From the NCBI GenBank assembly GCA_038244585.1, contig JBBRTI010000033.1, positions 1 through 6,324 of the forward strand: a stretch of 6,324 nucleotides of DNA, given 5' to 3'. Shown here one piece after another: positions 5,373 through 6,324 of the stretch; the first letter of the stretch is position 1, and each line of letters starts with the position of its first letter. The notes beneath the pieces were generated by a model. That model was not told where the DNA came from and did no database searches. It worked only from the letters and a program-made list of their open reading frames with translations. Made by a program: the position numbers and the translations under genes. The stretch is from UBA4664 sp038244585 (lineage in GTDB: Bacteria > Patescibacteriota > Saccharimonadia > UBA4664).

Positions 5373-5990
5373 TTAGTAGCATGTATTGGGCCAAGGACTA
5401 CAACCGCGCTGAGCGTAGGTTTCGGAGGCCTTAGCATCCTGGACGGCGGGCGGAGCCAAATCGGCCCGGGCGTAACCGCCGTAGTTGTTCCACGTGCGGA
5501 GATCGTACTGGTAGGCACCGTAGTAGCCGTTGCCGGTGTTAGTGGCATAGTTACCGCCAGACTCACGCTGTCGAATGCGTTCGAATATACCTGCACTGCC
5601 CCCGGCGTAGTTAGTATTCCGCGAGGCACTCGTAACATGCAGTTGTGGCGCTATGGCCTTGACCTGCTGTTGGGGCGTAGCGTCGCTGACACCGGCCGGG
5701 AGGTCACGATCGGCGGTGATACCTGTAGGTACCGTGATTTTCTGGCCCGGGAAAATCAAATCCGGATTGGTAATATCCGTGTTGACGTTCCAAAGCGGGC
5801 GCCACGAATCGAGGTTTTCGGCAACCGCGATGGTCGACAGGCTGTCACCCGAGGCGACTTCATGGATTTTGGTGGCCGCAGCAGGGGCTGCCGCCGGTTT
5901 CGGAGAAGCGACGCTGGCAGCACTGGCGGTGCCGGATAGCAGGGCTGTGACGCCCAAGGCCAGGGCCAGTGTTAAGAGGGGTCGTTGCAT
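5373..5990 (-). CDS. Secreted LysM plus Rpf-like transglycosylase protein
   Basis: 205 aa. A signal peptide (residues 1 to about 24, ending GTASA) is followed by an Ala/Pro linker. One LysM domain lies at about 42-88 (HEVASGDSLSTIAVAE, then NPDLIFPGQKITVP) and should bind peptidoglycan. A Thr/Gln-rich spacer leads to a C-terminal Rpf-like lysozyme-fold domain (about 134-205). There, E143 in RQRESGGNY is the expected catalytic Glu, TGNGYYGAYQYDLRTWNNYGG matches the Rpf substrate cleft, and the protein ends at CSPWPNTCY. Rpf proteins of actinobacteria cleave peptidoglycan and promote resuscitation. The Cys normally just before the catalytic Glu is Arg here (R142), and cysteines occur instead at 197 and 204. 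The ATG at 5990 is supported by AAAGGA (6005-6000) 9 nt upstream. Stop is TAA. The longer plus-strand frame over the same bases (5304-5939) lacks any family features. Confidence 0.93.
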   Translation of the reverse strand: MQRPLLTLALALGVTALLSGTASAASVASPKPAAAPAAATKIHEVASGDSLSTIAVAENLDSWRPLWNVNTDITNPDLIFPGQKITVPTGITADRDLPAGVSDATPQQQVKAIAPQLHVTSASRNTNYAGGSAGIFERIRQRESGGNYATNTGNGYYGAYQYDLRTWNNYGGYARADLAPPAVQDAKASETYAQRGCSPWPNTCY

Positions 5991-5999
5991 TTATTGAGG

Positions 6000-6005
6000 T
6001 CCTTT
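6000..6005 (-). promoter_or_regulatory. Ribosome binding site of the LysM-Rpf gene
   Basis: AAAGGA on the minus strand, 9 nt upstream of the ATG at 5990. It decides the start. No convincing -35/-10 pair was found upstream of it; candidates on the minus strand in 6030-6110 are all weak. Confidence 0.65.
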
Positions 6006-6053
6006 CGTAAACGAGAGGGGTGACGGACATGGTTATTAACATTGCACCCTCAA

Positions 6054-6069
6054 GGTATGACTACCATAC
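6054..6069. repeat. Small inverted repeat upstream of the LysM-Rpf gene
   Basis: GTATG (6055-6059) and CATAC (6065-6069) are separated by 5 nt and preceded by G at 6054. The half-sites resemble those overlapping the RlpA-like promoter (CATACC and ATGGTAT). Short, and possibly chance. Confidence 0.25.
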
Positions 6070-6215
6070 GGAAACATAAGTTACAGAAGTTAAACAAGAC
6101 TGACAATTGTAAGAAGTCATCATAATATGGGGATAACTTTAAAACTCATTTGGTATACCGCTGTATTTTGCGTTTATAACGTTTATGCTTATGTGAAGCT
6201 AATGCTTGTTCAATC

Positions 6216-6224
6216 TGTGGATAA
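6216..6224 (-). promoter_or_regulatory. Consensus DnaA box
   Basis: The plus-strand bases TGTGGATAA are the exact reverse complement of TTATCCACA, the high-affinity DnaA box. It lies in AT-rich non-coding DNA, with near-matches at 6128-6136 and 6033-6041. Binding is inferred from the motif only. Confidence 0.45.
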
Positions 6225-6324
6225 ATGCCAATTAGTGATTACCTGTTCTTATTTCTAGCTATGTACCAATATGAAGACTGTTCGCATCCTCTTCGAGTAG
6301 CCCGCATCCGATATATCGCCCCTA

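Larger units (their letters stand above)
5991..6324. other. AT-rich non-coding tract with DnaA-box-like sites
   Basis: No convincing gene is seen here. The first part is the leader and upstream region of the LysM-Rpf gene. The rest is visibly more AT-rich than the window's coding DNA. It holds a perfect DnaA-box consensus TGTGGATAA (6216-6224, reverse complement of TTATCCACA). A one-mismatch copy TGGGGATAA (6128-6136) lies in the same orientation, and a one-mismatch TTATTAACA (6033-6041) in the opposite one. Other elements are a 9-nt tandem repeat with unit CGTTTATAA (6171-6187), the palindrome GGTATACC (6152-6159) and ACAATTGT near 6103. Two minus-strand frames are open from the right edge for only 22-26 codons and show no recognisable protein. 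The tract could be a regulatory region, part of an origin, or simply spacer. Confidence 0.5.

Noticed and set aside
5304..5939. 211-aa plus-strand open frame
   Set aside because: It lies antiparallel over the LysM-Rpf gene, has no recognisable domain or good ribosome site, and begins within the terminator zone. The minus-strand protein has clear signal peptide, LysM and Rpf motifs.
6002..6017. Leader hairpin CTTTCG-TAAA-CGAGAG near the LysM-Rpf ribosome site
   Set aside because: In the actual mRNA (minus strand) the stem has a C-A mismatch and only short paired segments, so Shine-Dalgarno sequestration is not supported.
6240..6324. Minus-strand frames open from the right edge
   Set aside because: Only 22-26 codons are visible, with no recognisable protein end. 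They may be chance or the tail of a gene outside the window.
1..6324. Mobile element, CRISPR, tRNA or defence system
   Set aside because: No transposase, integrase, spaced direct repeats, cloverleaf or known defence domain was seen on either strand.

Overview
The window reads as ordinary chromosomal DNA of a small-genome bacterium, most likely Candidatus Saccharibacteria (TM7) or a close Patescibacteria relative. This assignment is an inference from gene content: a DUF3048 (YerB-like) membrane protein, an RlpA-type double-psi barrel protein, a membrane-anchored FKBP, a histidine kinase with a receiver-only partner, and a LysM plus Rpf-like muralytic protein, with short intergenic gaps. TGA behaves as a stop, because the kinase ends at a TGA inside the regulator gene. 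That argues against the UGA-recoded Gracilibacteria and Absconditabacteria. There is no rRNA, tRNA, CRISPR array, insertion sequence or phage gene.

Layout. (1) Positions 1-569: the 3' end of gltX (glutamyl-tRNA synthetase), cut by the left edge. (2) 614-934: a self-contained unit with a near-consensus promoter, a 67-aa unrecognised protein and a long hairpin terminator. (3) 950-2835: two same-strand envelope genes, DUF3048 and an RlpA-like protein. Each has its own promoter placed so close to the ATG that the mRNAs look leaderless; the block ends in a 28-bp perfect palindrome. (4) 2854-3306 (-): an FKBP-type prolyl isomerase convergent with the RlpA gene, using the palindrome as a shared terminator. 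(5) 3376-5306: a PAS-containing histidine kinase overlapping a stand-alone receiver protein by 38 bp, divergent from the FKBP gene. (6) 5317-6005: a secreted LysM plus Rpf-like protein on the minus strand, convergent with the two-component pair across two back-to-back terminators. (7) 5991-6324: an AT-rich tract without a recognisable gene, carrying one perfect and two near-perfect DnaA-box sequences and several small repeats.

How it fits together. Five of the eight genes (DUF3048, RlpA-like, FKBP, the kinase, LysM-Rpf) encode membrane or exported proteins. Two of these are probable peptidoglycan-acting proteins and one is a probable exported folding factor. The stretch therefore looks like a loosely clustered envelope neighbourhood made of separate small transcription units rather than one operon. 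I see no clear new multi-gene system such as a defence island or biosynthetic cluster. The points worth a second look are the leaderless promoter geometry, the rearranged cysteine pattern of the Rpf-like protein, the unusual RlpA-like protein, the highly insulated small gene and the DnaA-box tract at the right end.
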